A stretch of 64,000 bases of DNA, taken from positions 28,582,001 to 28,646,000 of the forward strand of contig OZ038526.1 in assembly GCA_964036665.1 (NCBI GenBank). The letters are read 5' to 3'. Numbering within the stretch: the first letter of the stretch is position 1; each line of letters opens with the position of its first letter. The notes below the pieces were generated by a model. It worked only from the letters and a program-made list of their open reading frames with translations, made no database searches and had not been told where the DNA came from. Shown one piece after another: positions 24,931 to 37,084 of this stretch. This DNA is from Gordius sp. MW1 (taxonomy: Eukaryota > Nematomorpha > Gordioida > Gordea > Gordiidae). The translations under genes were made by a program, and so were the position numbers.

Positions 24931-25716
24931 ATGTACATATCTAAGTTGGGATTAAACAAGGTTGTGACAATTAATGTGATTGAATTTACGTGGACAATGC
25001 CCCTATAGGCTGCACAAGAGAAAAAAAAGGAACGCGGTTTAAATGTGGAAGGGCCAATAGGTTTATTAATGCATCAAATCTTGATCTTTAACATCCTTTT
25101 ACGTTTTCTTTCGCAATATCTAAACCATAATCTTTTAAATAACCTTGGCTTAAGTCATCATTGATATCTCATCTTTGTTGATAAACACTCTCGTTTAACG
25201 TTAGGTACAGTCATAGACTAAGGTACAGTCGACATCGTAAGCGGATAAATAGTAATGTTTTTAAGTGATAAGTAGCCGCGAAGTTTTGTGCACATAAACC
25301 ATCATCTCCGCTAAATTTGCTTATTAATGGTAAATGAATAAATTTAAATTATCGGAAAAGTGGGTAAATTTTGGGTAAAATATAAATATAATTTGCTTAT
25401 GCATATTTTGGTGCATAAGTGATAACACCTATTATTTTAAATGAGTTTTACTTTAGAATTAAAGTGAATAGGAAAACCCCCTTATTGTGATAAATTAACA
25501 ATAATAATAAATCTATAGAGTCAAGGAAAATAAAATTGGCGGAAAATGGAATTTGCTTTTCAGGTTAATTGCAAACCAGTGCCTCTAATACCTTATGTCT
25601 CAACAATAAAGTTGTAGTTGTGTAAATAAATTTGTTTAAGTGTTTAAATTATGAGTAGTTTAAGTATGCACACATCCATCGCATATAATGAAGTTAATTT
25701 GTTTAGTTAAGTATGC

Positions 25717-25939
25717 GAATCGGGGTCAAACGTTTTCAGGGTCAAACGTTATAAAACACCTAAAAATAACTAAAACCTTACCCTAACCTTAACCCTACCC
25801 CCATTATAGAGAACCCTAATTATGTATGAAACCTTCAGATCTACCTAAATTAAAAGCTTATATCATAATTTTTATAGAAATTTTTAGTTATTTTTATGTG
25901 TTTTATAACGTTTGACTTGAGAACGTTTGACTTGGTACC
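25717..25939. mobile_element. GTCAAACGTT-arm MITE with telomere-like core (family C)
   Basis: Inverted arms of more than 40 bp carry GGTCAAACGTT twice, then ATAAAACAC and AAAATAACTAAAA. The flanking duplication is AAGTATGC (25709-25716, 25940-25947), exact. The core holds CCTTACCCTAACCTTAACCC, which resembles telomeric TTAGGG repeats. The terminal GAATC/GGTACC bases resemble those of the element at 36.0 kb. Confidence 0.82.
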
Positions 25940-26715
25940 AAGTATGCACACATCACTTTAAGTTAGATTAACATATGCGGACCAACCTTAGACTATATAG
26001 ACTGCCCATGGCATATGGGTAATTGTGTGTCTAATTTTCCTCCATTTTGAAGAGTGTATTTGGTGTATTTTAACCATGTAATTTTGCCCTATAACAGTCA
26101 ATTTACCTTCCTCACTAGTTTATAAATTAAAAAAAACGTCAATAAATTTATATTATACAAAATATTGATGGCACTATATTATTAAACAAACTTTAATCGC
26201 AGTTTTTACATTTTTAATCTTTATGTTTTAAAATGATATTTATTTTAAAATGCTGTTTTTGATATCTACCCCCTTTAATATTTTTTTGTTTACCTTTTTA
26301 AAACTATTTAATTTGCGAAAATTACTAATTTCTATATGCTCACAACGTTACGATCCTCGTTTCAAAATGGTGGAAAAAAGGGTACACATATTGTGCGTTG
26401 ATGAGCAGTCTATTTAGTCTATGGGACCAACCTACGCAAATGAGCTAGGGGAGCCTGCGCGTGCGCATGAATCGGCTATATATTGAGAAGAAACGAGCGA
26501 GGAATATACATCACCCAAACTCGCCTATTTCGCACTTATATTTCAACCGCCCACAGATAATTGATATTAATATCGCTTAACGCTTAAATTTATATCCAAA
26601 ATATTGTTGTCCTACCTATTTGATTAAATATCATTATACAGCGTATTCGTCCATTGGATTTACATCTAATTTTTTTGGTGATCAATAAACTGGTTATCAA
26701 GTGTCAAAGTACAGA

Positions 26716-26760
26716 TTAGTGATGCGGAAAAACCGAGAAAAATCTCGGTCTCGTACATAT
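26716..26760. mobile_element. Family E end fragment
   Basis: TTAGTGATGCGGAAAAACCG followed by GAGAAAAATCTCGGTCTCG matches the left arm of the two elements in the LINE. Only one end is present. Confidence 0.5.
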
Positions 26761-28021
26761 ATTGTATCAATAAATGAAATCAAATGTGTTATAAATAGTT
26801 GGAAAACATTTTAGATATGAAATTATAAATGATCCCAATGAATTTTAGAGATATGTTAAAAGTGGACTGTTGGCGTCATCCAATTCTCTTACGCCAAAAG
26901 GTGCATATAAGGCCATTGATATTGATCGATTTTTTTAAAAACCTCAATATCCGTCTTTGGCAATGTTAAAGTAATTTCCTAAAATTTTCTTATAATAAAA
27001 GTAACTTTTTTTTCAAATAACTAAGTTAAAATTATTTAATTGGATGAGTTAAAAATCGCTTAAATGATAATTTTTTTAATTTGAGCCCCAATGATTCTCA
27101 CTTAAGCGATTTTAACTGTATTTACTTTATCAAATATTTGCCTAATAAATCATTATTTTTTGAGCATTAAATCAAAATCATAGAAACAACTGTGTTAGCA
27201 TCTAAAAACCCGGTTTAAAACGCTTTAATTTTACAAAATATAGGAAATTTTATTAATGGTTTAAATTTTCGATTATATACAATAATTATTTAACACTTTT
27301 GACCTGGACCAACGGCCCCCTCACAATGGAATTAAAATATTTAAACACTCGAAATAAATATTAATAGTAATAAATAAATATAATCAAAAAAACATTTTTG
27401 CAAGAAAGATATAATACAATAATTTACATATTCCATGAAATTTCCAAATCAACTTTCTTTGCCCACCAACATTTTATAAACATCATTAATATACATATAA
27501 ACCACAATACTACGCAATATTCAGCAAAACAACGTATAACACTTAATAAATCCCTATAGGTAGAATAGTTGACTAGGGCAAACATATTAAATACAAACAC
27601 GATTGTAGGTGAGATGCTTTGGGAATGTTACAAATGACTGATAATAATTGGTGTGACAAGACTTTGAAGTGGAAGCCATCTTAAAATCGACAAGACTCTT
27701 AGCAGCAGGAAGTGATGTTGATAAATATTTGTGTGTATTCTTGACAACCTTGTAATTACACAAAAGATTTCATGATTTTCCATCACCAAAAATGTTATAA
27801 TAACAAAAAGTCATGATTATTCGAGTAAAAAGGAATCGACAAAGAAGTAATTTTACAGAGTTTTCCAAATATCCAATTATATAAATTTGTGATTTTGTCG
27901 TGGAACACAGCTTTTAAAATCCACATCGAAAGACACATCTAGGTGTTCATAGTTTGAAGGTATTGCACAAAGCTAAATAACAGATAATTTATAAATGCAA
28001 TCCGCTGGGCAGGGGAATTGA

Positions 28022-31000
28022 TTAAACGGAATGAGGAACTTGAAAAGAACGCATTTTGAGTAAAACTGGCTTGACATAATCACTCACATCGACTCCCGTA
28101 GTTTGATATGGCGTGAGGAAGGGATGTTTCTAATGATAAAAAATTACAGCACACATTCAATTTATTTATAAAATGCTTTTAAAGCATGATTTCAATAACG
28201 TTATTCCAGAAATCTATATATGATATCAAAAACATTATTTTGCACTTGTATTATTTTTATTATCGAAAACGATGTTGAGCGTCAACCACCCAAAATATAT
28301 CATGTTACATTAATAAATCATTCTGCTTTCTATTATAAACGCAAAAATATACTTTTTAATGAGTATTTAAACATAAAAACAAAGGTGAGACTTAAGGACA
28401 GGTTAAATATTATTTCTAATCAAGGCTTACTTACCAATAACGCATTATATTTGGGCCTCTTGTTTTCATCTTTGATCAAGCTAGCAACACATTAAAATAT
28501 AATATTATAAACTTATATTAAAGTCAATTGCAAAAAATGTATTAATGCATTGCAATAAAAACTATCAGTAAAAAAATGGCTAAGCAAGTAGTAACTAATA
28601 TTGAACCCATAACATTCGATTTAAAAAAGACCTTTGAAATTATATAAAAATAATGCTACTATCGTCGCTTAAGAGTTAGAATAAAACCATGATGTTCCAA
28701 TCCGCATTATTAGTCCATTAATTACACCATTATATTAGTTTTAATTAAGGTTAAAATAAGCTAATTATGCCAAAACTCGTATAAATTTCCATGGCAATTA
28801 TTGAAAAATTACAAGTAGGACAGGACAGGACGGAGAACCAAAAGCGAGCCTTTGTGTAGCAATTAATACGCCTTTTACAAAATCATAAGTTTCCCTACAA
28901 TAAAATTCAAGTTGGACAGGACAGGACAAAAAATGACAAGTAGAAGTGAGCCCATAATTTGCATAGCAATTAAAATGGAAATGGGGACTCGGGCGATGTC
29001 GGAAAAATTAAAGACAACCAGTGGTCATTAGCTAGTCTTTATGCGAAAGCAAAAATGCCTTTTACAGAATGATAAATTTGCACGTTATAAAACATCCAAG
29101 TTGGACAGTACAAGATAGGACAAGCAAAATTGAACGCTTGCAGAATAAAAATGAGTGTACTGCTCTCATGGGCGTAGTCAGCATTGAGATTAGGGGGGGG
29201 GGCAACAAAGATTTAGGTAGGAGCAAAATGATCATAAACGTTTCCTCAAAATCTTAATAAATTTTTGGAGGGGGCAGGCCCCCTCTAACTGCTCTACTCA
29301 CCAACTATTAACGAAATCCACTAAATGCTGCGTGAAAGGGCCATCTTCGGGTATTCTGGGAGCTTCCCCGTGCATGATTTGAGCTAGTTGTTCAAAGACG
29401 CTATTCCATTTTGGGTAGGGGAATCGACCTATGCTTACTTCGTACATTGTTATGCCCAGGCTCCACACGTCAGACCTCACTCCGTAGCCTTTGGGGTAAG
29501 ATGGGTCTATTCTTTCAGGCTTTATGAAAATGTGAAAATCAATGAACGAGATTGTTGATAAGGGATATTTCAACAGATTTATGAAAAGAATTAATGATTT
29601 AAGACCAAAAATATCATTTAATATCTTTAAATATTTCTATAAAATATATAATATACACATTATAAAGTTTCAATTTCTAATGCTGTCCAAATTTGAGTAA
29701 AAAGTTTGAATCTTGAAAGCCAAAGTAAATAAATCACAAAATATTGGAAGGTAAGCTACCAGAAGCTCAAAAGCAAAAAAATTTCTTTGAAATAAAAATT
29801 GCTCAATAAATCTCATCCCTGTCATATATTAAGCATTCTAGCATGTAAAAAACACAAAGCCCTTCACCAAATTTAGAAAGAGTGCTTGAAAAGAATTACA
29901 ACAATAATTTAACGAGGTAAAGTTAGAAGAAAGCCAAATTTAGTGATATAATACTAATATTAATGGTTGCAAATTCAAATGACTTACAGCCATATAAGGT
30001 CTACAGCCAGCATCTCTGGTTTTGGCAATGGAATCAACAAGTTTTCCAGATATTCCAAAATCACAAAGTTTTACATTGCCATACATGTCAAGCAATATAT
30101 TTGATGGTTTCACATCTGATAAAACATTATAAAATTCATTTAAATGTAACATATTATTTTCAGTAAAAATGGGAGACGTTCAAATTTGCATCTTAATTGT
30201 AAATAAAGACTACACATTTTGGTCATAAAATTACATTTTATTTACCTCTGTGTATGATCTTTAATTTTTCTTTCAAGTAATTTAGTGCCATGACAGTCTA
30301 GAATAAAAAGTTTTACTGATAAATTCCAATAAAAAAGTAAATGATACCTAAAATACTTTGTAAATTTATTTATTTATTTTTATTCTGTACATTTTTAAAA
30401 CATTCAAATAAATTTTTTTTAAAATTCAAGATATAAAAAATGCTAGATATCAAAAAGCAATTTTTAATAAAATGAATGTTACTGCAAAGGTAATTTTGCC
30501 AAGAATATCTTCGGGTATTGTGGCATTTAATTCTCTATAGACATATTTGTAAAACTTATCTAAACAAGTATCCATTAATTCCATGCATATCCAACAATCA
30601 CCCTTTTATAAAGATGATATTTAGTTAAATCAATTTACTTCCTTAAATAAAGCACCATAAAATTTTACAATGAAAGGGCAATCATTGCTTTTCATTACAA
30701 CTTCTAAATCCATTAAAATTTGATTTTGTTCTTTGTCATTAATGGTAGATCTAATTCTCTATAAGCAAAAAATATAAAAAAAATTGACTCATAAGTGTTT
30801 TATAAATATCTTGTATAAAATTTTTAACATAATTTAAAATTGAGTAGTAAAATACCTTAACTGCCATCTTTGTGCATGTTTTAATGTGCAGCATTTTATT
30901 AACAGCCCCATAAGATCCACGTCCTATTTCTCCTAAATTCTTAAGATCTTGGGTACTAAACTCAAATGTCTTTAAATATAAATTTTTCAACTTTTAAATA

Positions 31001-31058
31001 TACTTTATCAGGTGAAAGTGTCAACTTTCCCGAGTTGTATTGATTTTTGTTTTTTATA
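28022..31058 (-). CDS. MAP2K4: Dual-specificity MAP kinase kinase 4 (MKK4), N-terminus missing
   Basis: Nine exons read downward: about 31004-31058, 30856-30969, 30639-30758, 30483-30602, 30246-30297, 29988-30115, 29302-29519, 28435-28480 and 28022-28129 (stop TAA). All inner junction phases agree, giving about 301 residues from exon two on. Visible parts in order: SGKLTLSPDK before the domain; the glycine loop GEIGRGSYGAV; lysine in MAVKRIRS; the hinge ICMELMD; HRDVKPSN; CDFGISG; the activation segment DSIAKTRDAGCRPYMAPERI with both phosphorylatable S and T; GRFPYPKWNSVF; KRPKYNALLKHPF. The C-terminal tail corresponds to the docking (DVD) region. In the family this kinase phosphorylates JNK and p38 in stress signalling. 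The first exon (at 31004) has an uncertain acceptor, and the start codon with the MAPK docking site was not found upstream. All catalytic residues are intact, so it looks functional. Confidence 0.96.
28770..29150 (+). repeat. Three consecutive copies of the TTGCATAGCAATTAAT repeat
   Basis: In one MAP2K4 intron, copies at about 28770-28867, 28868-28967 and 28975-29125 follow head to tail. Each has an AAGT(T/A)GGACAG block, and the first two end in TAGCAATTAA. The second ends GCCCATAATTTGCATAGCAA. The third begins with the CGGGCGATGTCGGAAAAATT and CCAGTGGTCATTAGC modules. Confidence 0.6.
29167..29287. mobile_element. Family A MITE abutting a MAP2K4 splice donor
   Basis: It starts CATGGGCGTAGTCAGC; the right end is clipped at GGCCCCCTCTA. 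ACTGCTCT is duplicated exactly (29159-29166 and 29288-29295). The right-hand copy of the duplication directly adjoins 29296-29301, which on the minus strand is the GTGAGT donor of the MAP2K4 exon 29302-29519. The element therefore begins only 14 bases into that intron. Confidence 0.92.
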
Positions 31059-31213
31059 CTACTACTTATTTAATAATCAGACACAAAATCTTACTTAGTG
31101 GTGCCAAAATGTGGCAAAGAAGGTAAGTTTTTGCTCATACATGAGAAATCAATATGTAAATTTTTCCTCTTTTCACCTAATAATTATGGATTTAAATATA
31201 TTTTTTAAATTAC

Positions 31214-31337
31214 CTTGAGGCAGGGAGAAGTCCCTTTTGAAAGAAAACCTACCATTTGCAAAATCTTGAGACATTTGCCCAAAGTGAACTTAACACCGCT
31301 TACGGAGCATTCCGATACGGCATATTTTATTACTCGC
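31214..31337 (-). CDS. Possible orphan exon, function unknown
   Basis: An open stretch of 41 codons on the minus strand lies between a plausible acceptor (TTTTAG at 31338) and donor (GTAATT at 31213). It reads RVIKYAVSECSVSGVKFTLG and continues KCLKILQMVGFLSKG. If not spliced it stops two codons past the donor, so it could also be a terminal exon. Its phase (0 at the end) does not fit the next MAP2K4 exon at 31004, so I do not join them. I recognise no family. Confidence 0.25.
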
Positions 31338-31934
31338 CTAAAATTTACAAATTTTGAAATACTCACTCTCCATCCTTTAATATAGAAAATAGTTATATTA
31401 AGAGTTAGAATCGTAAAACTAGATTAAGGAGGAAGCATAGCAATCAGAGCAGTGCCATATTTAGTTAATGGTTAGTTTATAAAGACTCTATGCCTTGAAT
31501 ATTAGGCCAAATATTAAAGCATATATCATACGTTTACAATGAAAACGAATACCGACTAGTGGGCGCAAGTCTGAAGGCCTAGATATTAGGGATTAAAAGT
31601 GTCAGAATTTTTAGCTAGGGTATATAGAAAAGTTTCGGCCTTAAACCCTAACCCCGCTCGTCTGTATCGGTTCGGCCCCTTGAGCTATGTAATTACGCAA
31701 TCCAATTCAATTGTATAATATACTGAAGGCAATTTTATTCTACTAGTGTAATGTCCTGAAAACATGTTCCGTTAATGTTATTTATAATTAAGAAAATTGT
31801 ACAAAATCCTCAGATAGTTTGGTCTTTATTACAAATTTACTACTAATGATCGCATTAGTTCAAAAATTAATTTGCTTATATAGTTATTACCAATCATTGA
31901 ATTATACACCAAACATTACGAACAGTGGCTCCTG

Positions 31935-33782
31935 TGCAAATAAAGGAGATTTGACGTCAGGTCAGAAACGAACCTTAAAATCCGATTCCTTTTTATGACA
32001 GTTTTGATTCAAAATATACAATAGATAACTCTGATGTCCTCCCAGAAAAACGCGCAGTGCTTTTGTCGTGTTATACGACATATACACCTAATAATATCGC
32101 CTGACTCAATGTTGGCGCCCGACTGAAAAAAGGATTGACCTCGCACAAAAAACATCACATGCCGACCAGGGATGTAATAAAATTTAATTAATGTTTGTAA
32201 GTTAGGAGATGGGTACAAGCTACTATACACTGGGTCAAGTAGTCGTAAAAACGGGGTGGAATCGTGCTAAGCAAATAGTCGAGGCGGTGCTGTAACTAGC
32301 ACAATTATCGGGCAGGTTGTAGATCCGAGAGTCTGCCTTCTAAGTTATGTACCCATATGCTCCGCAAATAGGGTGTATGGAAATATTTTTCTTTGAATGA
32401 TTTCAAAATATATAAAGCTATTATAGAATAAATAGCTAATTATTACGGCAGAATTCAACGGCTTTGGGAGTAAAAATTGTCACGGACACTTTCATATTGA
32501 ACATGGGAATATATAGTACAATAAAGGAGAGACTACTTAGAATAACCCAAGCATATGACATGGCGATAGTTAACAATTATCAGAAGTGAGAAATTTATAA
32601 TGGGATTTAAAGCCGTCTAAGCAGATTAGTCAAATTGACTATCTGCTAATGGAACCTAAGGATTTATAGATGATTAAGATTTGTAAAATAACACCGTGAG
32701 AGTGATTACCTTGCAACATGGTCCACTTGTAAAGAAGAATATTTCCAAAAAAATGTACATTAACCTCGAATCAAGTATAAAATTATATAAAAAAAAAGGC
32801 AACAAATTCAACCAGTACTTGCTGAGTATGAAGTTGGAAGGAAACTTAAACAAAGAATAAAAGCCGCTGATTACAGGTGAGGATATATTCTTGATGCATA
32901 GCCTAAAAAAATTTATGTTGCCTTAAAATGGGTTGGTGCGGCAGTGAGCTAGTTTTATATCTATAGGGTGAATTGAGTCTCTTTTATATATAGTTATGAT
33001 CGAGATAAAGATAGAAAGTCATCTCAATGTTAAACGATGATTACTTAGTACTAGGTGAGGAGACAATAAAATAGCCTTCAAGAAAGCTCAACAGTGAACG
33101 GTTAGCTCGATAAGGCCTAAAAGTAATGCAAAAAGCATACACAGAGATGAGAGACGACAAATCGAATATAGAAATAGATTGTTTTATATATCAAAGCCCA
33201 ATGCTGTATCAAGAGAGTGATTTTACAAAGTGAATTATCGCAAGGTTCAAATGACTTAAATGGAGAGGTATCTAAAATGTTACTTTAAGGATATGAAACA
33301 TGGGCATTAAACGTTAAAATAAGGATAGTACAAGGCACGATGTTGAGGATAATATATTGAAGCTTGTGGAACTCAGATTTCTACCATATGACGAGTACTA
33401 TATATTAAACTAATGGCGGTCATGATAAATGAAAGTCGGCTAAGGTGGTATTAAAATATACTAAAAATGATGTAAGAGATGATAATTGCGTTGTATTGAT
33501 GTGGAGGAGAAGTAAGGAGGAAGACTATTTCTTGTTGAATGGACAAGGCAAGTGGGCAATTTTATGACGAATAAAAAGATAAACTAGATATTCTACTTCG
33601 ATCAAGAAGAAAGAAACTTATCCATCAACCACACGACAATTGATGTGGATGAGAAGTAAGGAGGAAGACTATTTCTTGTTGAATGGACATGGCAAGTGGG
33701 CAATTTTATGACGAATAAAAAGATAAACTAGATATTCTAGTTCGATCAAGAAGAGAGAAACTTATCCATCAACCACACGACA
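31935..33782 (+). pseudogene. Second RTE-like LINE, strongly decayed
   Basis: It parallels the LINE at 20.4 kb. GACGTCAGGTCAGAAACG corresponds to the GGCGTCAGGTGGGAAACC leader, and TACCCATATGCTCCGCAAAT plus AGGGTGTATGG to the endonuclease block. Further matches follow, such as CAAATTGACTATCTGCT and ATGGCGGTCATGAT. No frame stays open for more than a few dozen codons. It ends in a tandem duplication. Confidence 0.7.
33495..33782 (+). repeat. 144-bp tandem duplication at the LINE 3' end
   Basis: Two adjacent copies (33495-33638 and 33639-33782) share TTGATGTGGA(G/T)GAGAAG through CCATCAACCACACGACAA, with only a few differences. This points to a fairly recent local duplication. Confidence 0.88.
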
Positions 33783-35934
33783 ATGGGACCAACCATTAAA
33801 AAATAACAAAATTTACAGCAATTCGAATTTAAAGATAACCGTTGTCACCGTTTATTCGAATTATTATATAAACTTAACTTTTTATAAAGCGAATGACTCC
33901 AAAAGGTTGTGGGATGGTTATAATAAATAATAGACTTTTCTGTTTGATAAAACAGAAAAATTATAATTATAGGACTAACCAGTTTAATCATTAGATTGCA
34001 CAATCTTCACAATAAGCTTGCAAATTTATTATGACTTAATTAATTTGTGCTTAGATAAACTATGATATATTGTCATAGTTCTAAATTTTATACAAGATTC
34101 ATAAAGGCGTCATACTTCAAGTGCATAACTGTCATTACATTTAAATATTTTCTTACAATTTCTTTTATAGCAGATGTAATTGGCGTCAACGTTTGGTCTA
34201 AACATATATGGAGAAAATATTTAACATTTACAATGTAATATTTCATAACTTATATTTTATGCTTATATAAATAAATTTTATATTAGTATACAATTTATAT
34301 ACAATTTATATGCTTGGTTAGAAGGATACTTATTTTTAATAAATTAACCTTAATTAAAAATACATTTATGTTAAAAAGATTGTGTTATTAAATTTTATTA
34401 ATTTTAATATCATTTAATATAAATACCAAATGAATGAGTGCATGTTCAAAATATCGTCTGCTATAGGAATCGAAATATTTCGTAAATTTCCGTAACCTAA
34501 CAGATACTATATAAACGATCATGTGTTTTATTAATTTAGTAACAAAGAATCGTTCTTTGTTGTTTAATTTTTCAAAATAAAGGAATATTACGGTGTACGT
34601 TACGATAATTTTTCGGCATTTATGTTCATGTATGTTTTTCATCTTTAAATTTTTTGCTAAATAAGTAAGTTTTATATTATAAAATTCAACCAGCAATTAT
34701 AGAATTTCCAACTATCAGAATAAATTTAATGGATAATCAGGACCATAAATCACAAGGTAAATTTCTATTTGTATGCATAAATTTGATTTCCAGTTCAATA
34801 AAAGTTAATGAATTTTAAAGAATGCATTGGATAATTAACTGTCATAGATTTTATAGCTGCACGAAAAATATATTTAGTGACATAATTATTGCTATTACAT
34901 TGTTCGTATTATTTTTTAAAGTTCTATTTTGACCTTTAATAATTTGTTTGAAAATTTTCTTATCTGTTTTTATAATTGAAATCTAGGTGAGTATTCTGGA
35001 TTTTAGGTTTCTTATCCTTACAATTAAATGAATAAAAAATCCTTAGTAATGTAATTTCCAGCATTGTAAAAAGATTTTGATTTATAAATCTAATATGTGA
35101 CTTTGTAGTGTTAAGTTTTATTATGTAATAATATCAATAGATGCTACCTAATATTCTTTTTAAGGCTTGAAACTAGTTTTACATTAAACACTTTTTTTAG
35201 TTTTATTGTAAAATTTTATGGCAATACATTTTTTAGAATTTAATTTATGTTTATTAAACTCAATTTAACTGATTGTGTTGCCATTAGTTAAATGTGACCA
35301 TTATTTGATTATTATGCAGAATTAGAGTATAAGCTAGCTATCCAATACAAAACTCCTATCATATCTAGACATTAGATTGTGTATGAATAAAATTTGCTTT
35401 GACAAAACTTTGTGACAAGCTAAGGCCTATTTTAAACAAAAATTCATCACAAAACTTTACTTGAAATAATTAACTCACACTTTAAAATTGTGTATGCAAA
35501 ATTGCCAGCTAAGGGCCATACGAGACAATTCCCTGGTTTTGTATAAATGGAAACAAAACATAAAAAATTTCCTACATTTTGTCTGTATCATAGCTTGATG
35601 AAGATGTACAAAACGTAGTAGTGTTTATCTTAAATTTTATGCTGTAGTAGCAACTAGGCAATCAAGCAAAAGAAAACGAGGTTTTCTTTACTCACACAAC
35701 CAACACCCACCACCACCATATTTGCTCTACTATTACTGCTATAATATAAAATATATCAACGTGAAGATGGTAGGTTAGTTGTGTACAGAGGGAGAGAGGC
35801 TTATCTATTTTTTACACACAAGCCCTCCCCCCCCCCTTTTTCTGCGCGACCCGGTTACATTAGAAATATTAGATAGCACTACTAGATCATATTATCCTGG
35901 CGTGCAATAAATAGCAATTTTTAATTATACCCTT

Positions 35935-36548
35935 CAGCCCTTGTAAAAACGGCTGGGTTTTGCTTGGTCGGCCTTTGGTCTTAGTCGATTAAACATAAAT
36001 GAACCGAATCTGGTTCAATTGACAAAAGTTCATTTGTAAAAATCTCTAAATATCTAAATCTAACCCTAACCCTTGCCTATATTACATTTTGCCTATATAC
36101 ATTTTGCACAGAAGTAAAATTTACAAAATAAATGATAATAATATTGGAAAACTTACCAAACGCAGAGGGTTCTAAGTCACACTTATAACTGCGCATGCGC
36201 ATAAGCAATTATTGCCTGTATTAGATTTTGTGGAGTTAAAAACATAAAAAAGTTATTAAACTAGCACGCGCATAAGCAATTATTGTCTATATTAGATTTT
36301 GACTATGTTAGATTTTGCACAGAAGCGACTTTTTTAAAGAACGGGAGTTTAGAGATTAAGAGATTTTTACAAATGAACTTTTGTCAATTGAAACGATACC
36401 AAATGAACCATAGGTTTTTGGTCTGTTTTTCTTAGTCGACCCCCGGGCTTAGTCAAAATTTTAAAAAACCGACCAGATTCGACCGTTAGTTTAGTCTTGA
36501 TAAAACCAAAGGTGGACCAAACAAAACCCAGCAGTTTTTACAACACTA
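35935..36548. mobile_element. Family B MITE interrupted by a family C element
   Basis: The left arm is TTGTAAAAACGGCTGGGTTT and the right arm CCAGCAGTTTTTACAACACTA. The inserted element at 36006-36400 separates the arms. The outer target duplication is not clear. Confidence 0.75.
36006..36400. mobile_element. Family C element with telomere-like repeats, nested
   Basis: Inverted arms share TTCAATTGACAAAAGTTCAT and TTGTAAAAATCTCT, with a 9-bp exact duplication AAATGAACC (35997-36005, 36401-36409). The interior has TCTAACCCTAACCCTTGCC and two copies of GCATAAGCAATTATTG followed by TATTAGATTTTG. Confidence 0.85.
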
Positions 36549-36571
36549 CACCATAGTGCTTAGCTTGCCTT

Positions 36572-36835
36572 ATTAATTGCTACGCAATTTATGGGCTTGC
36601 TTTTAGTTGTCCGTCCTGTCTTGTCTTGTCCATCTTATAATTTTTTAATAATGCCGACTTATGCTTCTGTAGTATAATTTTTATTTTGCTTTCGCGGCTT
36701 TACTTTTTTGACCTTGCCAGAGCCCAAATTTCATTTTGTTTTTAGGCCCGACCCATGACCTTTATTGATAAATTTCTTTTGGCAACTTGTTTAGGTTGCG
36801 ACTGTGCAACGGATAATTGCGCGAAACTGGCGAAA
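36572..36835 (-). repeat. TTGCATAGCAATTAAT-family repeat, long antisense copy
   Basis: ATTAATTGCTACGCAATTTA, then GTTGTCCGTCCTGTCTTGTC, TTTTGACCTTGCCAGAGCCC and a final GGATAATTGCGCGAAACTGG give the fullest view of the family (about 264 bp). Confidence 0.65.
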
Positions 36836-36949
36836 TATATTATTAATTTTTACATCTCATCTCCGTGTCTTAATTATATGAAGGCCATCTCTGAAATTAA
36901 ATTTTTTTAGATTTGTAACTAAAGTTATTCAAATTGCATTTATTTTAAC

Positions 36950-37084
36950 GATGGGCGTAGCCAGCATTGGAATTCGAGGGGGGGGGGACAAAAATGATTT
37001 AGAGAGGAGCAAAATGCCACAATTTTTTTAACAAATTTTTGGATTTAGAGGGGGGCAGCCTGCCCCCCTCCCCCTACGCTCATG
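36950..37084. mobile_element. Family A MITE
   Basis: It runs from GATGGGCGTAGCCAGC to CCCCTACGCTCATG, with exact ATTTTAAC duplications (36942-36949, 37085-37092). Confidence 0.92.

Larger units (their letters stand above)
7322..28021. other. Long stretch without a recognised exon
   Basis: Between the first visible ADAM-like exon and the MAP2K4 stop codon I find no convincing coding exon on either strand. The interval holds the mobile elements listed separately. The pieces between them (for example 7966-9054, 9255-10225, 15841-16248, 18317-19454, 24939-25708 and 26761-28021) are A+T-rich, with scattered homopolymer G or C runs and no ORF showing domain-like sequence. The missing 5' exons of the ADAM-like gene may lie here unrecognised. 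Confidence 0.6.

Noticed and set aside
28220..28495. 91-codon plus-strand ORF
   Set aside because: It is antisense to the MAP2K4 exon 28435-28480 and its intron.
34731..34757. ATG followed by eight codons and a CAAG|GTAAAT donor, a candidate first exon for the plus-strand gene
   Set aside because: Too short, 18 kb upstream, and its phase cannot be tested without the missing exons.
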